Positions 12,001-25,100 of a stretch of 64,000 nucleotides of DNA are shown here, in pieces (within the stretch, counting starts at the first letter, position 1; every line of letters begins with the position of its first letter). The notes under the pieces are model-generated. The model saw nothing but the letters and a program-made list of their open reading frames with translations. It searched no databases and was not told where the DNA came from. Both the position numbers and the translations under genes were made by a program. The DNA comes from Sphaerolaimus hirsutus (taxonomy: Eukaryota; Nematoda; Chromadorea; Monhysterida; Sphaerolaimidae). The DNA lies in NCBI GenBank assembly GCA_964036195.1, contig OZ038455.1, forward strand, positions 17,253,855-17,317,854, in the 5' to 3' direction.

Positions 12001-13789
12001 TGGCAGTGCACATTCTTTTTGTGTCTCCACATTGATTGCTTATGCGGAGATTTGAAAGTGCATAAGTGACAGGAATAAGTCGGTTTCCGTACTTGTTTGT
12101 TAATTGGTATAGTCCGATTACTAGGAACATCTTGCCAAGGTTCTTGTATTGTGGTACAAGGTGGTTCATCATCTGCATTTTCAGGCAGGATTATTGAGAG
12201 ATATTGAATTGACGGCGGCAGTGCCGCGGATGTCGTCCATTGAGAGCAAACACTAAGCCGGGGTTATTCGCCAGCGACCCACCCATCGCCATAATATTAT
12301 CACAACAGAATGCGGAATTTCGAAAATGTAAACTCAAATACCCCCAGAAGGCCACAAGTAGGGTTCAAACGGGACTAGTATTTCGGACCGGGACCAGAAA
12401 TTTTCTAATGTCGGGACCGGTACCGGGACCGTGACTGGGGTGTCGGGAACGAGACCATACAAGAAACCATCAAGAAACCATTCCATCACCACACCCCACC
12501 GATACCAGACCCCCGGGAAGTCCAAAATAACTTACCTATTTGGTGTTGTTTAAGAAACGTTTCGGAAAATTAAAGCAAAATAAACGTACTACTGGATGAC
12601 GCCACGTTTGAATTTGAGCTGGAAATATTCATAAATACAGATGGCGACAATTGAGTTGGCAGTGGAGAATTCTGCCCCAGGTCATTGGCGAAATTCTCTT
12701 CACAATTCGAAGTGAACAGGGCAAGAGGCGGAGTGAACTGCGACAAGTTGGCGTTCATACTTTCAAACTTTGGCGTAATTTTAAACTTGAGAAAAAAATT
12801 CAATTTCAATCTAAAAAAACTCACTGGAAGTGGATCGGATGGTGTTGAAGGGCCGCATAGAAGCTCATCAAGTGAATTTGACGGATGAAATTTCGAAACT
12901 TGATCTAATTCACCGGACCCGTAGGCGGCCTGCGGGGATTACCTAGTAAAAGTAAGTTTTGACTGGTTTGAATCAAATATATTTTAATGATACATCGTCC
13001 TGGGTGAAAAACAAACATTTTGTTCAACAACGTTGCAAAAGGAGCTCCTTTTAATTAAGGCATAATATTGAGCATTGACTACCCGGAAAATATTACTGCC
13101 CGGTAAAACATTCATTTGCATTTTGCTGGGTATCTCGCACGATATAATCATCAAATATTGAATTTACGGATCTTTTACAGGGTGTGTGACTCTATACGTT
13201 CACTGAAAACCCCGCGTCGACAGGGTCCATAGCCCCATATATAATACCCCCTCCCAACCCGAAAACGTACCACCGATTTGGGCTACAACCTCGGGCGGAC
13301 AATTAATTGTTCAATTTGTCAACAGTCTAACCTCAATGCATCTGTGCGCGTAATCGGCGGCGGTCGCAGTGGCGCGAAATTTCTCGCTTGTGGCGCGCAG
13401 GTCGCCCACCTGCGAAGTTGACAAGCGTTATGAGCGTAAAATCGCGTTATTCAAAAGGCTGTGGACATCGCCTTTTGAGCCAGCACGCAAGCACTAAATA
13501 CAGGGGGCGATTTTGACCGTATCTTGTCAAGTAGTGTTCAACGTCATGAAAAATGTCAATTACTGAACTTGACATTTGCAAGACTATTGCAAAATATGTA
13601 AGCATCCTACGCGTCACACAGCAACAAAGTGGCATCCGCAAAGTAATAACAATCGTTGTAAAAAGGAAAACTCACCAGGTCGTGCACCATGACCACGGCC
13701 GCATGTAGCTGCTCGGAATTCAGCAATTTTATAGTCCGCCTAACAGCATTTATCTGGCTCTGCAGCTGGTCTAGCACACTGTTGTTCAT
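9100..13789 (-). CDS. C2H2 zinc-finger protein, 4 exons
   Basis: Minus-strand exons: 13789-13676, 12929-12586, 12252-11905, 9307-9100. They total 1,014 nt (337 aa plus stop) and all junction phases agree. The N-terminus (LDQLQSQINAVRRTIKLL) could form a short coiled coil. A Ser/Pro/Asn-rich middle follows. Two canonical fingers, CHLC...HKKNVH near residues 212-235 and CELC...HVTHLH near 246-268, each follow C-X2-C-X12-H-X4-H. A third begins CPIC at about 274 and seems to close with RDLIRHMATVH near the C-terminus after an unusually long insert. It is probably a nuclear DNA-binding regulator. I do not recognise an orthologue. A 39-nt in-frame stretch at 12786-12824 has GTGAGT and ctcaag ends and may be a tiny retained or alternative intron. 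Intron 3 (9308-11904) holds nested transposons. Confidence 0.8.
9681..9744. repeat. perfect hairpin of the GGAGATACCCTGTTTCG repeat
   Basis: TGGAGATACCCTGTTTCGAG runs into its own reverse complement around a short T/A loop. The same unit recurs in tandem at 9829-9910 and again at 11177-11270. The TIR element 10045-11176 interrupts this repeat array, so the array is the older of the two. Confidence 0.7.
10045..11176. mobile_element. TA-target TIR element with a hAT MITE nested inside
   Basis: Perfect 18-bp inverted ends, TAGTCGGCAGACATGATA and TATCATGTCTGCCGACTA, flanked by TA at 10043-10044 and 11177-11178. Without the nested hAT copy (10654-11110 plus its duplication) it is 667 bp. A 73-codon minus-strand ORF at 10402-10623 lies inside but resembles nothing that I know. 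The element sits in intron 3 of the zinc-finger gene. Confidence 0.85.
10654..11110. mobile_element. hAT-type MITE nested in the 10045-11176 element
   Basis: 457 bp, CAGTGGCGTAGCCAGG to CTGGCTACGCCACTG, with a perfect 8-bp duplication ggttggat at 10646-10653 and 11111-11118. Same family as 5448-5862. The interior has long G and C runs and the GGCGCC-rich core. Confidence 0.92.
12360..12440. mobile_element. left-end fragment of the GGGTTCAAACGGGA hAT family
   Basis: TAGGGTTCAAACGGGAC followed by GGGACCGGGACC-type units, in intron 2 of the zinc-finger gene. No matching right end was found, so it is a truncated copy. Confidence 0.55.
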
Positions 13790-14126
13790 GATTCTGAATG
13801 GCTGTTTTTTTCAGTTTGATTTCACATGTATTTGCAAATATTTGTGAGCACAGCAAAAGCATTTGACGAAAGAAATGCGCCAAAAACGTCTGGGCATGGG
13901 TTGAATAGAATGGGACTCTGTCGCGCTTGCAGCAACGCATGATACATCTCGTTGAGTGGTTTGTTAACTAGTTTCCCACAAAATTCGCGATTTTCAGCCG
14001 CAGATAAATATCAGACTGGTGTCAATTGTAAATATTACATTTATTACCCCCACATAAATCTTCACACTTATCACAACCGACCCCCCCCTATTGCAGCCTC
14101 TTCTGAAGGTTCAGTTTTGCTATATA

Positions 14127-14888
14127 GGCGCACCGCACACTCAAAATTTTCAAGGGCGGTTCGAACGTTTTTGAGTTCCGCCAAGGCAGAACTCCAAGGG
14201 CGGTTCGAACATTTTTATTTAGGAAAAATGTGGCATTTTTGGGACATTCGGATGAAGTTCACACAAATCCGGATGAATTCACACAGTTTTTGTCCATCTG
14301 CATATCATAACAAAACGTTTCAAAAACATTGGGACACTTTCAATTCTGCCCTTGACTTAAGAGATACGCCCTTTAGAGAAGGTTGTTATGGGAAACACAT
14401 CTTATTTATCTTACCAAACATATTTGTGAAAAAAAATTTATAGGTAGATCTAGGCTTTGTCTTCAAAAATGAATAGAAATTTTTTTTTGTAATATCCACT
14501 TGTTTAAAAGATATTGAAGTTCACCATGTGGCATATTTGTGAAATTTAAAACTGAATTCCACCCTCTAGAAAGTGTCCGAATATTTTCTTGCCTAGATGG
14601 CGCACTGACACTCAAAATTGTCAAGGGCGGTTCGGACGTTTTTGAGTTCCGCCAAGGCGGAATCCCAAGGGTGGTTCAGACATTGTGCACTTTCCTACCT
14701 GTCTGAAATAATTCCGCCCATGCACAATCCGGGGCAATTCCGCCATCGTGCAAAGTGTTCGAACGTTTCACGTGCAGAATTGAAATCAAGGGCAGTTCAA
14801 ACGTTTTTGGATTCCGCCCCCGTTTTTAATTCCGCCCTTGAAAAAGTGTTCAAACTGCAACTGAAAATTCGAGTGTGCCGTGCAACAT
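14127..14888. mobile_element. TIR element with CAAGGGCGGTTCGAACG repeats
   Basis: The ends are GCACCGCACACTCAAAATTTTC and, inverted, GAAAATTCGAGTGTGCCGTGC. Subterminal CAAGGGCGGTTCGAACGTTTT units appear in direct and inverted copies at about 14150, 14200, 14625 and 14780. No target duplication was identified. The long ORF inside (13952-14443 on the plus strand) looks fortuitous. Confidence 0.55.
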
Positions 14889-15045
14889 AGCCACCCAGGG
14901 GTGCAAAATCTACTCAACCCATGCCCCATCCGACACAGGCAAATGGCCTTGCTAGGGTTATTTTCTGGTGAGAAAAAGATTCCACGAGACAATAATTTAT
15001 TTCAAACATCGTACCTCAAATAACGATGGTTATCAGTTTCAGTAA

Positions 15046-15456
15046 GACCCCTTTCACACCCTTTTTCTGTGACGACTCCGAAATGAAAAAGTTCAGTAAT
15101 TCAAGTGAAAATATCCATATTCATCAGATAAAACGGCCAAGTATACATACCACCTAAGCGTATATGTATGTTAAATTGCAGATGGATCGTGCTTGTCGTT
15201 TAAGAGTTACAGACGTTTTAAAAAAAATTGCCATTGTCGGAGCCCGACAGATGGCGACAATGGCAAAATTTTCAAATGTCTATAACTCTTGAACGACAAG
15301 CACGATTCATCTGCAATCTAACATACATAGGTATACGCGTAGCTGGAATGTATACTTGGCCATTTTATCTAATGAATATGGAACTTATTACTTGAACTAT
15401 TGAACTTTTTAATGTTGTTGGAGTCGTCACAGAAAAAAGGTGTGAAAGGGACCTAA
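15046..15456. mobile_element. foldback (long inverted repeat) element
   Basis: The two arms mirror one another over roughly 190 bp each, from CCCCTTTCACACC at the left to GGTGTGAAAGGG at the right, with a short centre near 15245. Shared arm landmarks are GACGACTCC, the CAAGTATACAT region and AACGACAAGCACGAT. No ORF. The target duplication is unclear. Confidence 0.7.
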
Positions 15457-16183
15457 CAGTCACTGGAATGAATGCGAATGTTTACATCAACTGCGAACAA
15501 AAAAATAGCGACGATATTTTTCACCGGCATTATTTATTGTTTTTCACCGGGCCGTTATTTGAGACGCGGACTAGTTCCTTCACCGCACTGGTGCTACTAA
15601 CACAAGTTGACAAAATGTGTAAAAACTTCGCATGATAAATCAGTTTTGGACGTATTTGAGGTTACAGGAATAGGGTGCAGATTACGGAGATAAAAATATA
15701 CTCATTCATGTAAACTCAAACGTGCTTGAAACGTATTTATCAGCTTTGGAATTTTCGGGTGTCAACTAGTGTGTGTAGAAATAAAATATCCAGCAAAACT
15801 TCGGGGTGCAACTTAGTCTACAGATTATATTTTCCATTGTTTACGTGCATTGCAACACTGCACTGCCATGGGTATAGTTAATTAATGAAGAAGTGATAAA
15901 ATAGTGTTCAACTGGCCTGAAGGTCAGTACAAAAGATTATGGAATGATTGTAATACAAAATCACATAAATAGTTTAGCTAAAATGAGTATTCACCCTGAA
16001 TGACACTCATCTACAGATATTATATCTATCAAATCTAATAAAAATCAAAAACATGATTAAAAACCAAACATCGACGGGTGGTAATTAAATATTTACAAAA
16101 AAATCCGCAGTGCGCTTCTCTGCCCGACTAGACCGAAAATAGAATATTGATGCATCGATTTACAATGGTTCTCAACGCGGAAA

Positions 16184-19100
16184 TCAACGCAAATCCTCCT
16201 CCTCCTCGTCCGCATCCGCATTGGCCCCATTTTCGGATCGTTCCACAAAATCGATCCGCTTCATCAGACGTAGGTACTGAGGCGTAGAATCATTTAGGGG
16301 GACTGAGAAAGCTTCAAATTCGATTATAGCCAACGTGGAGGATGTATTGCGCCCGATACGCAAGTAAGCGCCTGAACTGAAGCCGGGCATGTATTTAAAC
16401 CCGGTTGACATGTTGACCCGCTCGTCATGTATCGGGTCGGGGTCGCACTAGGGTTGGCTGATGTTTTTTTAAAACGTTTTTTTTCAAACTTCTTTAAAGA
16501 AAAACATGACGTCCGAAATGTTTTTAAAAAAAACATCGGCCGAAATTTTTAGTACTAAGCACTAGGCATTTTGCAAAATTTTTGCGCGCAAGCGCGCAAT
16601 TTCCCACACAAATTAACATTGGTGGTTGTTTTCATTGGTTTTGTGGCATTTTTAGCATCAAAAGCATCCATTTCTATGTGCTACGATGGGTTAATAAGCC
16701 AACATATGTTGCTGTAGTATATAATATTGAGGTAATGTGCTTCCATGTACCTCCACAGTGTGTAACATCACTCCCAAAGTAACAAACTCCTTTTATAACC
16801 TTGTTTGATCACCTTATTCCGTGCCAAACTTCACTTGGAAGTCACGAACATTCGACTATAAGGCGGTATACGAACATGTCGACAAAAAATGGATATTTTT
16901 GACACAAATCACCACTTATAATGCTATCCCATGGCTCCACAGCCATTATATGGTCATATATAACATCACAGAGTATTGCCACTGCCTCATATACCTATAT
17001 ATGTTGACACAAAGTCATATCTGGGAGCTTTTTAAAAAAAACGTTTTTTTTAAAAAACATCGAGTTAAAAAAACACGTTTTTTTCCAATCCTAGGTCGCA
17101 CATGTCGAAAGCGTAGGGCAGTAAAAAATTATTACTTTTCACTTTTTGACATTATTTTACATTTTTGTCACTTTTAAAAGTGACAAGTGAAAAGTAAAAA
17201 GTGAATACTTCTCAATTGTCACTTTTTAAACTGAATAAGAGTACAATAAATTGGTCTACATGCGGACCGGGTAGCATGTGCATCTAGCTGCTGTATTTAA
17301 AAACAATCAATTTGGGATATTAGATTAAGAAAGATATAAAAATATCTTTTAAATAGCTCAGACTGGCGGTTAGAGCATGACTAATTGTAGACAGATTATA
17401 ACTAGAAAAATATCTTTCCACCCTAGTGGCAAATTGTTTTCTATGCGAACTGTGACTCAAACCTTTGCAGTCAACCGAGTCCACGACTTCGACTACGACG
17501 AACTTCAGGAGGAGGACAAAGGAGCCCGGCAGCTTCACAGATGTCATACGATGTTAGTGTATGTTTATTTGTGCGCACGTTTGTGAAGTGAGGGTTCAAT
17601 GTCGTTTGTGCTGAGTTACTAAATAGCCAACGCAGCCGATCGTTGCCTGGCACCTGTTTATTGATGGTAAAATACTTCAATGTTTCACAAAATACTCACG
17701 AAATACTCGAATCACACGGCACTGAATCCTACAGCACCGGCTCGGTATTCAGGTTCACGAAGCACTGTCACACAGACTTTCAGCTACTGTTTTCAGCTGT
17801 AGCTTGGCTTAGCTAGCTTTCGGATATGTTTCGCATCACGGTTCTGAACCCTGAATACCTCACCGGGGCTCTCTTTTATACTCAGCCACCCGCCCACGTA
17901 GGCTTAGCTCACGCAACATGTCAGACATAAACATCTTTTTCCTAACAAAACTGTAATCCTTTTGCCCGATTGTAAATGGGCCAGCCAACCTACGTCACAC
18001 TTCCTAATAACCACGGCAACAAGCCAAAGTACAATAGCTATTTTAGTTCATGGCAAAAAGCCAACAATACAATAGATCACCCCCTAATAGAACTTCTGGT
18101 TCCACACAGAACAAAACTTAGCAGAATATTGGTGCCAGGGTCTACTCTACACTAACTTTCACACCTACCTAAAATTGGTTGACACATAGCCTAAATAAGC
18201 CACTGAAAGAAACATACCACCAACTTGGAATGATTATAGTCATGAGCAAATGTACATGTCACAATATGAGTATCATGAACACAATAGTTTCAACACGTGA
18301 GCAACAGTATTGAGATGCAATATTTTTTTGGAGATTTTTCTTGGTTTTGAGACCACAACAGCTATAAGTCAAAACTGTACACCAAAGTCAACTTAAGGTA
18401 AAGCGTGATGGCAAATTTCAGACAAATTTGCACTCCTAATCAAGGCAAGACTGTACAATTTAAAAAGATGGGAAAAAAGGTAAAAGGTAAAATTTTTAGA
18501 ACTTAAGACTAGCATAAAGTAAAATTTTTATATGGTGTGGGGTGGGATCACCCCCTAATACAACAAAAGCCTTTCCACAGGCGCAAAACAATGAATGCAA
18601 AAATGATGCGAAATGTACAATTTATGAATTTATGCACTGCCCCACTCAATCTACTCCAACATCTGCCAAATCCTTCCTTCCTGGCTGCAATTGTCACTTT
18701 TCTTGCCAAACACTGCTCTTAGCCTTTGCCCTTTGCTGGAGCACTCTGTGCCTTGAAGAAATAGCAGATGGTGGTGGCACAGATTCCGTCATAGGTATAG
18801 GCAAATATGTCTGCCTAGCGGCGACCAGTACGCTGTTGCCCATTGCCAGCGAATTGGGAGTTTGGTCATTCTGCATATACACTTTAGACCGCCCTCTGAC
18901 CGGAATTCTTGACAATGAAGTGCTGAACACAGCAGGTTGTGGGACTTCTGGCTTCAGGGTTGTGCAGACAGCTGTATCCTCACTGTGACGTTAGAGGATA
19001 TATTGTTCATTTAGGCAAGAATAATTAATTGTCAGTCGTTGTGATGGTGTAGTAGAATTGACATCCTTTGGTTGGAGCAATTGGTATAATGTGGATTAGT

Positions 19101-22100
19101 GCCCTACACTTATGTGGTAAAATGATGATGTGGGGTAGACGATACATAAGCGTAGGATATTTTCAAAATTTTCAAAAATGTTTAGACACTCAAAAAACTC
19201 AAAACAAAATGCAAAATCCAGCATATGATAATGAAACGTGAAATGTAAATATTTCAATAAATTTACTACACTTTCCAAAATACTTAGCGTGTTAATGTAT
19301 GTTTTGAAAATTTGTTTGAAAATGATTAATAAAATAATTATTAAATTATTTTATTTGAAATGAAAAATTTAGTAATTTAGAAGGAAATTTGGTAAGGTGT
19401 TTTATTTTTGTTTGGTTTTTGTTTTTTGATTAAAGTAGGAGTAAATAAGTGAAAGGAAAAATAAAATAAAACAAGGAGGACCATAATTTTCGCTGAACTG
19501 AGAAGGGTCTGACCGAAAGGAAAAGAAAGGTCAGAACTTCTCGGCTCCAGCAGTAACCAAAAGACACTGTGTCTAATTCTACAACACCATCACAGCACTA
19601 GAACACAATTACAAGACTACAAACAAACACACATGAAGTCAGTGGTATGTGGCTCCGTAGCAGGGATGATTTGGCACCTTGATGTTAAGGCGCGCACGTC
19701 GTGGATCTTCCAATTTCCCTGGTCGATCATGAACTTATACATTGCCTCTACGTTTTCGGCCTCGCGCTTGCACATTGCCTCCAAAATTCTGAGAAGATGA
19801 CTGATTAGATGGTGCTAATTGAGATATCACAGCAGTCATAACATCAGTCTTAATTTCCTGCGCGAGTTGCTGAATGGAATTTCTACTGCGCGCATACTGT
19901 GATTCCCTGTCATCAGGAGCGCCGAAAATGCAATTTCCTGCCTTATGTGTGTTCACTCGACACTTAGGACAATACCTATCATATCGACATTCATGTTGTT
20001 TGTGGCCTCGGCGGCCACAACGGTGACATGAAAAGGCCCTAGCATACCTGCGCTCAGCATCCATGGGACGTGACGGCTTCATCACCTGCAACGTTTCAAC
20101 ATTTAGGCTACTGTGTCAATTTGAAATTGAAAATTTAAGTATTGGCATTTAGAACAGAAAGTAACAATTACCGACCACTGGTGTGCCTGTGCCCAGAGGC
20201 TGCGCCCTGATTGGCGGCACCTCCCTATCTATTTCATCACAGGCCAGACCCTCAGATGGCCATGGATGCATTAGCAGCTCCTGCCGGCCAGCACTGGTGC
20301 CGGGAGCCGGTGCACCCACATTCATCACTTGCCCAAATTGCGTATGCCTCGGGTCCAAGTTCACCGTGGGCATTCTGAACAGCAAATTGGACGGTTCGAA
20401 AACCTCGCTGCTGGCCACCGGCCAGTGGGTGCTGCGATCGTGCCACTCTGTCAGGAACGGGCGCACTCCCACTGCGAAGTGCATCACTCCACCTCTCACA
20501 CGTAGCCACACCCTCTTCAAGTAGGGCACCTCGTACTTGTGGACACAATGATGCATCTCTATCATTCTGTCTGACAAGGCAGGCCAGCGATGGCATTCCA
20601 CCATTCCCACCAGGGCTCCATCTTGAGTGACCTGGATCGGCACCGCCTGTGTCACTGCTAGCGCGGTGAAGGGCTGGAATTTTAGAAATTATCACTTTAC
20701 TTCTCATACAATTCAAAACTTCATTTTTCTTCATTTTCTTAGCTTCAGCATCTCCAACAACCTTACAAATGCGCCTAAAAGGAATAAGTTGCGCAGGGCG
20801 ATCCGGCTCGCCTATTGCACCTACATAGGCAGCACTATTCAAAACTTTACGAACCACCAATGGTCCCAAAAGTTTTGGCAGAAACTTACTGGTCTGGCCA
20901 ATCTTTGGCACAAACACTTGTCTCACATAAACAGCATCACCCACTTGCAACTTATTCTTTTCCAACTCTACCTGTTTAGCTGTGGTCTGCTCATATTCTA
21001 ATTTATTTTTAATTGCTGTTTTCCACGCCTGATAAATTGACTCCCTAACAAAACCAATAGCTGATTCACTGGTTCTCAAAGCCAAACTGGGCCTACTCAA
21101 GGCATCAGGCAAGAAAAACAGATTTGGCCGGTGTCCAAAAACTACTTCAAAAGCGCTCATGCCAATGCTCGCTGAATGACTGGTTCTAAGAGCCAGCATG
21201 AGCATGGGCAGGGTCTCATCCCAATTCTCATGACTTCTAGCATACTGTGTAATCATTATGCCTAATGATGTCTTGAAACGGTGCCAATTTTCAACCTTAT
21301 TCGACTGTGGGTTTGCAAGTAGCACATTTCTGTGACCTACACGCAAAAACTTAAAACACTCCCGCAAGGCCATCAAATTTGCGCCATGATCACTGATGCA
21401 GACCCTGGGGAACCCAGTAAATGAAAAAACATGGGTCATTAATGCCTGCGCAATGGTAATCGTGCGCATGTCTGACAGAGGCGCAGCAAAGGGATAACTA
21501 GAAAAGGGGCAGATGGCTGTCACCACTGCCTTGTACTGACATGTTGCACTGTAATGCATGACATTTGAAATGTCGAAATATAGAACATCAAAAGGTTTGT
21601 CAGCTTGTGGTAATTGGCCATCTGGCGAAACCACCTGACCAGTGTGTCCCTTGTGTGCAAAACACTTTGCACATTTCCTAATATATTCAACCACATCATT
21701 ATAGGCATTGTGCCAATAAAAACAATGCAATAATCGCTGGTAAGTTCTCGATGCACCCTGGTGTGCTCCCCACCCAGATGCATGATGCAGCGCCATCACT
21801 GCACGACGCATGTCTCTAGGCACATACAGCAGCAGTGCTGGCTCTAAACCAGGTTTCCTTTTGTCAAAATAATACAAAAGATCATCTTCTAGAACATATT
21901 GCTGTGCCGCCAGAACCACCCTCCTTGCCAAGGTAGAGTTTACTGGCAAGCTCCCATGCACCAAGAATTCCTTCATGGCGGCACAGAACTCGTCTGCAGT
22001 CTGTCCATCACGGAACTTATGTACAATCCCGTCTTCCTCCAAAAAATCAGAAAAGTTTTCCTTGTCGTAATCAGACACACTCGGAATTTGGCTTCTAGCG

Positions 22101-25100
22101 ATTTGATCTGGCGTCTGATCCATATCTGGATCATTGGGGATAACCAGAGAATGACTAACTCCCTGGTCATTTGTCACCACAACATTTGGTGTCGCTACTC
22201 TTATCGCAGCAGCTGCTGTCGCAGTATTCTGCCCATTACCATGAATATTTGCTGCAGGAAGTGCAGTCGCACCCACATCTACAACTTTCGCCCTACTTCT
22301 TGTTTGCATCACTTGCAAAAGATGCTTTTGCACATGATCCTTAATAGTTTGCTGCAATTCACATGAGTCACCGCAATCTTCCCCACAGATTTCCATGCGG
22401 TCATCATTCAAAATCGCCTCAGACGGGTCGGGCACCATTTCTGGTTGACGTGACACATCTTCAGCTGAAAATTCCCTAGACAACACATCTGCTGGGTTGG
22501 TTTTACCAGGGGTGTATTTTATTGTAACCCCCGGAAAGGAACTAATTGCCAATGACCACCTAGCTACCCTAGGGTTCTGTGCGTGCTTGTCTCTCAACAG
22601 ATAACATGCAGCCGCACAGTCGGTATGCACCTCAACCTTATAACAGTAAATAATGCTACGCCAGTGAATTAAGGAAGACACAATGGCGAGCATTTCAAAA
22701 TCATAACTGGCCATACGCTGCTCCTGTTTGGACAGCACCCTTGAATAGTACCCAATTACGTTGTGTCTATTTTTGTCAGATTTTTGCGACAAAATACCAG
22801 AAATTCCCCTTTTAGACCCATCAGTTCTCAATTCAAAACCTTTATCATAGTCTGGTGCTGCCAAAATTGGCGCCATCACCAGTTGGTCCTTCAACCATTG
22901 CCATTCCTCCTGTGCATTATCATTCCACACAAAAGGTTGATTATCCTTTCCTGTTAACAACTTATTTAGGTGTCTCGTATGAAGTGCAAAATCCTTAATC
23001 CAACTCCGGTGCCAGTTTGCCATTCCAAGGAAACTGCGCACACCAGTCTTGTCCTTGGGTGGGGGCAATTTACAAATTGCATCCACTTTTTCCTTGTCCA
23101 TTTCCCTACCTTCTCTACTTATATATTGCCCCAACATTTTCACACGTCTTGCAGCAAAAACAGTTTTTTTAAGCGAAATGCGAAATCTGTAGTGGGCAAA
23201 ACGCTTCAATGCGTCCTCTACGTCATGCACGTGGTCCTCCACCTTGTCAGACACAGTGCACACGTCATCTACGTACGTCAGAGTTTTTCGACTGTTCCAA
23301 AAGATCACGGTCATGGCGAGAGAAAATATTGATGTGCTCGATGAAGACCCCTGTGGTAAAGAATTAAATTTCAAAACACCACGCGCAGTTGAGATTGCGA
23401 ACAAATCTTTACTATTCTCAGACAATTTTATCATGTCATAGGCGGACAATCCATCAAAAGTGGACCATACCACGCCCAATAAAAGTTTTTCTAATAACTG
23501 TTTGAGGGGTGTTACATTTCCTTGCTCTAAACGACAGAGCGAATTGATTTTTCTCAAGTCAAACACTGTACGCCAATTTTTTATAGACGGTATCTTTTCC
23601 GGCTCTGCAGTAGGCTTTCGTACTAGAAACACAGGACTCGAAAAACGACTCACTCCAAATTCTGCTAGTCCCAGGGATATTTGCCTTACCAACCAATGAT
23701 CGAGGATTTTCTCCTCAAAAAAACTAATAGGATATGGGCGTGATTGAAAACCAGGATGGTTTTCATCCTTTAGCCGGATATCTGCAACCAGGGCACTACA
23801 GGAACTTCTATTTGCCAATTCTAACACGAAAACGTCATGATAACGTAATAACATTTCCATAAACTCTTGTTTTTGCTGCTCATTCAAAACAGTATCTTTA
23901 AAATTTGCATCTCGCTTAATTATTTCATGTCTCTCTTCCAAACTAAGCTGCGGTACCATAGGTTTAGCCAGATTCGGTAAACTCAACCTATTGTCATCTT
24001 CATGATTCTCTTGCACCGTCACTGTAGCCACAGCATTTGGTGAGTCTCTTCTAGCCACCTCTGCTGCCTTTCTCAGCTCTGTTAATCTCGCTTTTCCGGC
24101 GTCATCTGACATCGCCGCTACAGATTCTGGGAAAACTTGAGCCATACTTACTTCATTTAATATCATTGAGGACAATTTGGCCTCTGGGTGTATTGTTTGT
24201 AAACAATCTAACCATTCGCCCAAACGTTGCTGGCATTCATCGCCAGACATCACAAATTTCTTAAATTCACTTCCATATTGCGGCATGAGCAACACAGGGA
24301 CTTGTGTACCTCTTTTGGTCGTGTGACCAGTCATGTACACTGGCGTCTCCTGATCCCCTAAACTACTGGGCTTAGTTGGCGCTGAAATCAAAATTTGCTT
24401 TTCCGGCACCATTCCCAGTGCCCTGTGCATGACTCCTCCTAGCTGAGTGATTTTCACCACGGGCCTATCACTGGGCACCGTGATGTCACTCCTATTGGGA
24501 TTGAATACTGGAACCGAGCCAGACAAGACAAAGCTCTTACGTTCCTCATCAAAATGTCGCTTCAAATCAACCAACGTGGGATAGATTTTTATACGATGAA
24601 CTCTCATCATTTTATCTATCGGAGCACACACATAATTCCGTTCCAGTTTTCTGTCCTTCAAAACCATTGTCAGAAATTCTTGAGTCACATCAGGTGCATA
24701 AATGGACACAGATGTGACACTAAGTGGCTTCAATTTTACACGCTCCTTAGTGTGCATAACCATGACATGATTTACTCCCCGGCCCTTAGGCACATTAAAA
24801 CGTATTTTCTTTCCCGTAATAAATCTTATCTCTCCCATGTCCAAGTTTTTATTGTCATTTCCTCGATAGAATGTGACTTGAAAATCTCCCCACTGTTTCA
24901 AAGTTTTGAAGCCGATGTACACATCACTGGTAATTCCTTCCAACACTAGAGCATGCACATTAAACAATGTGCCATCCATAGCAAGTTGCACATCACATGT
25001 GCCAATCGGCACCATATCAGCACCATCTGCTACCGTAATGGTAATTTGTGTGCTTTTGTAGGGAATTTTCAACCTGTCAAGCAATCTTTTATTCAGGCAT

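Larger units (their letters stand above)
13790..16183. other. intergenic region between gamma-SNAP and the zinc-finger gene
   Basis: Both genes are on the minus strand; this is the 5' flank of the zinc-finger gene and the 3' flank of gamma-SNAP. It contains the two palindromic elements listed separately. The remainder (15458-16183) is AT-rich with no exon that I can support. Confidence 0.5.

Noticed and set aside
13952-14443. 163-codon plus-strand ORF
   Set aside because: Overlaps the CAAGGGCGGTTCG repeat element; composition is repeat-derived and nothing is recognisable.
18694-18982. Terminal exon of the accessory gene
   Set aside because: Open and acceptor-bounded, but no upstream donor gave a matching phase; kept only as a remark under the 3' region.
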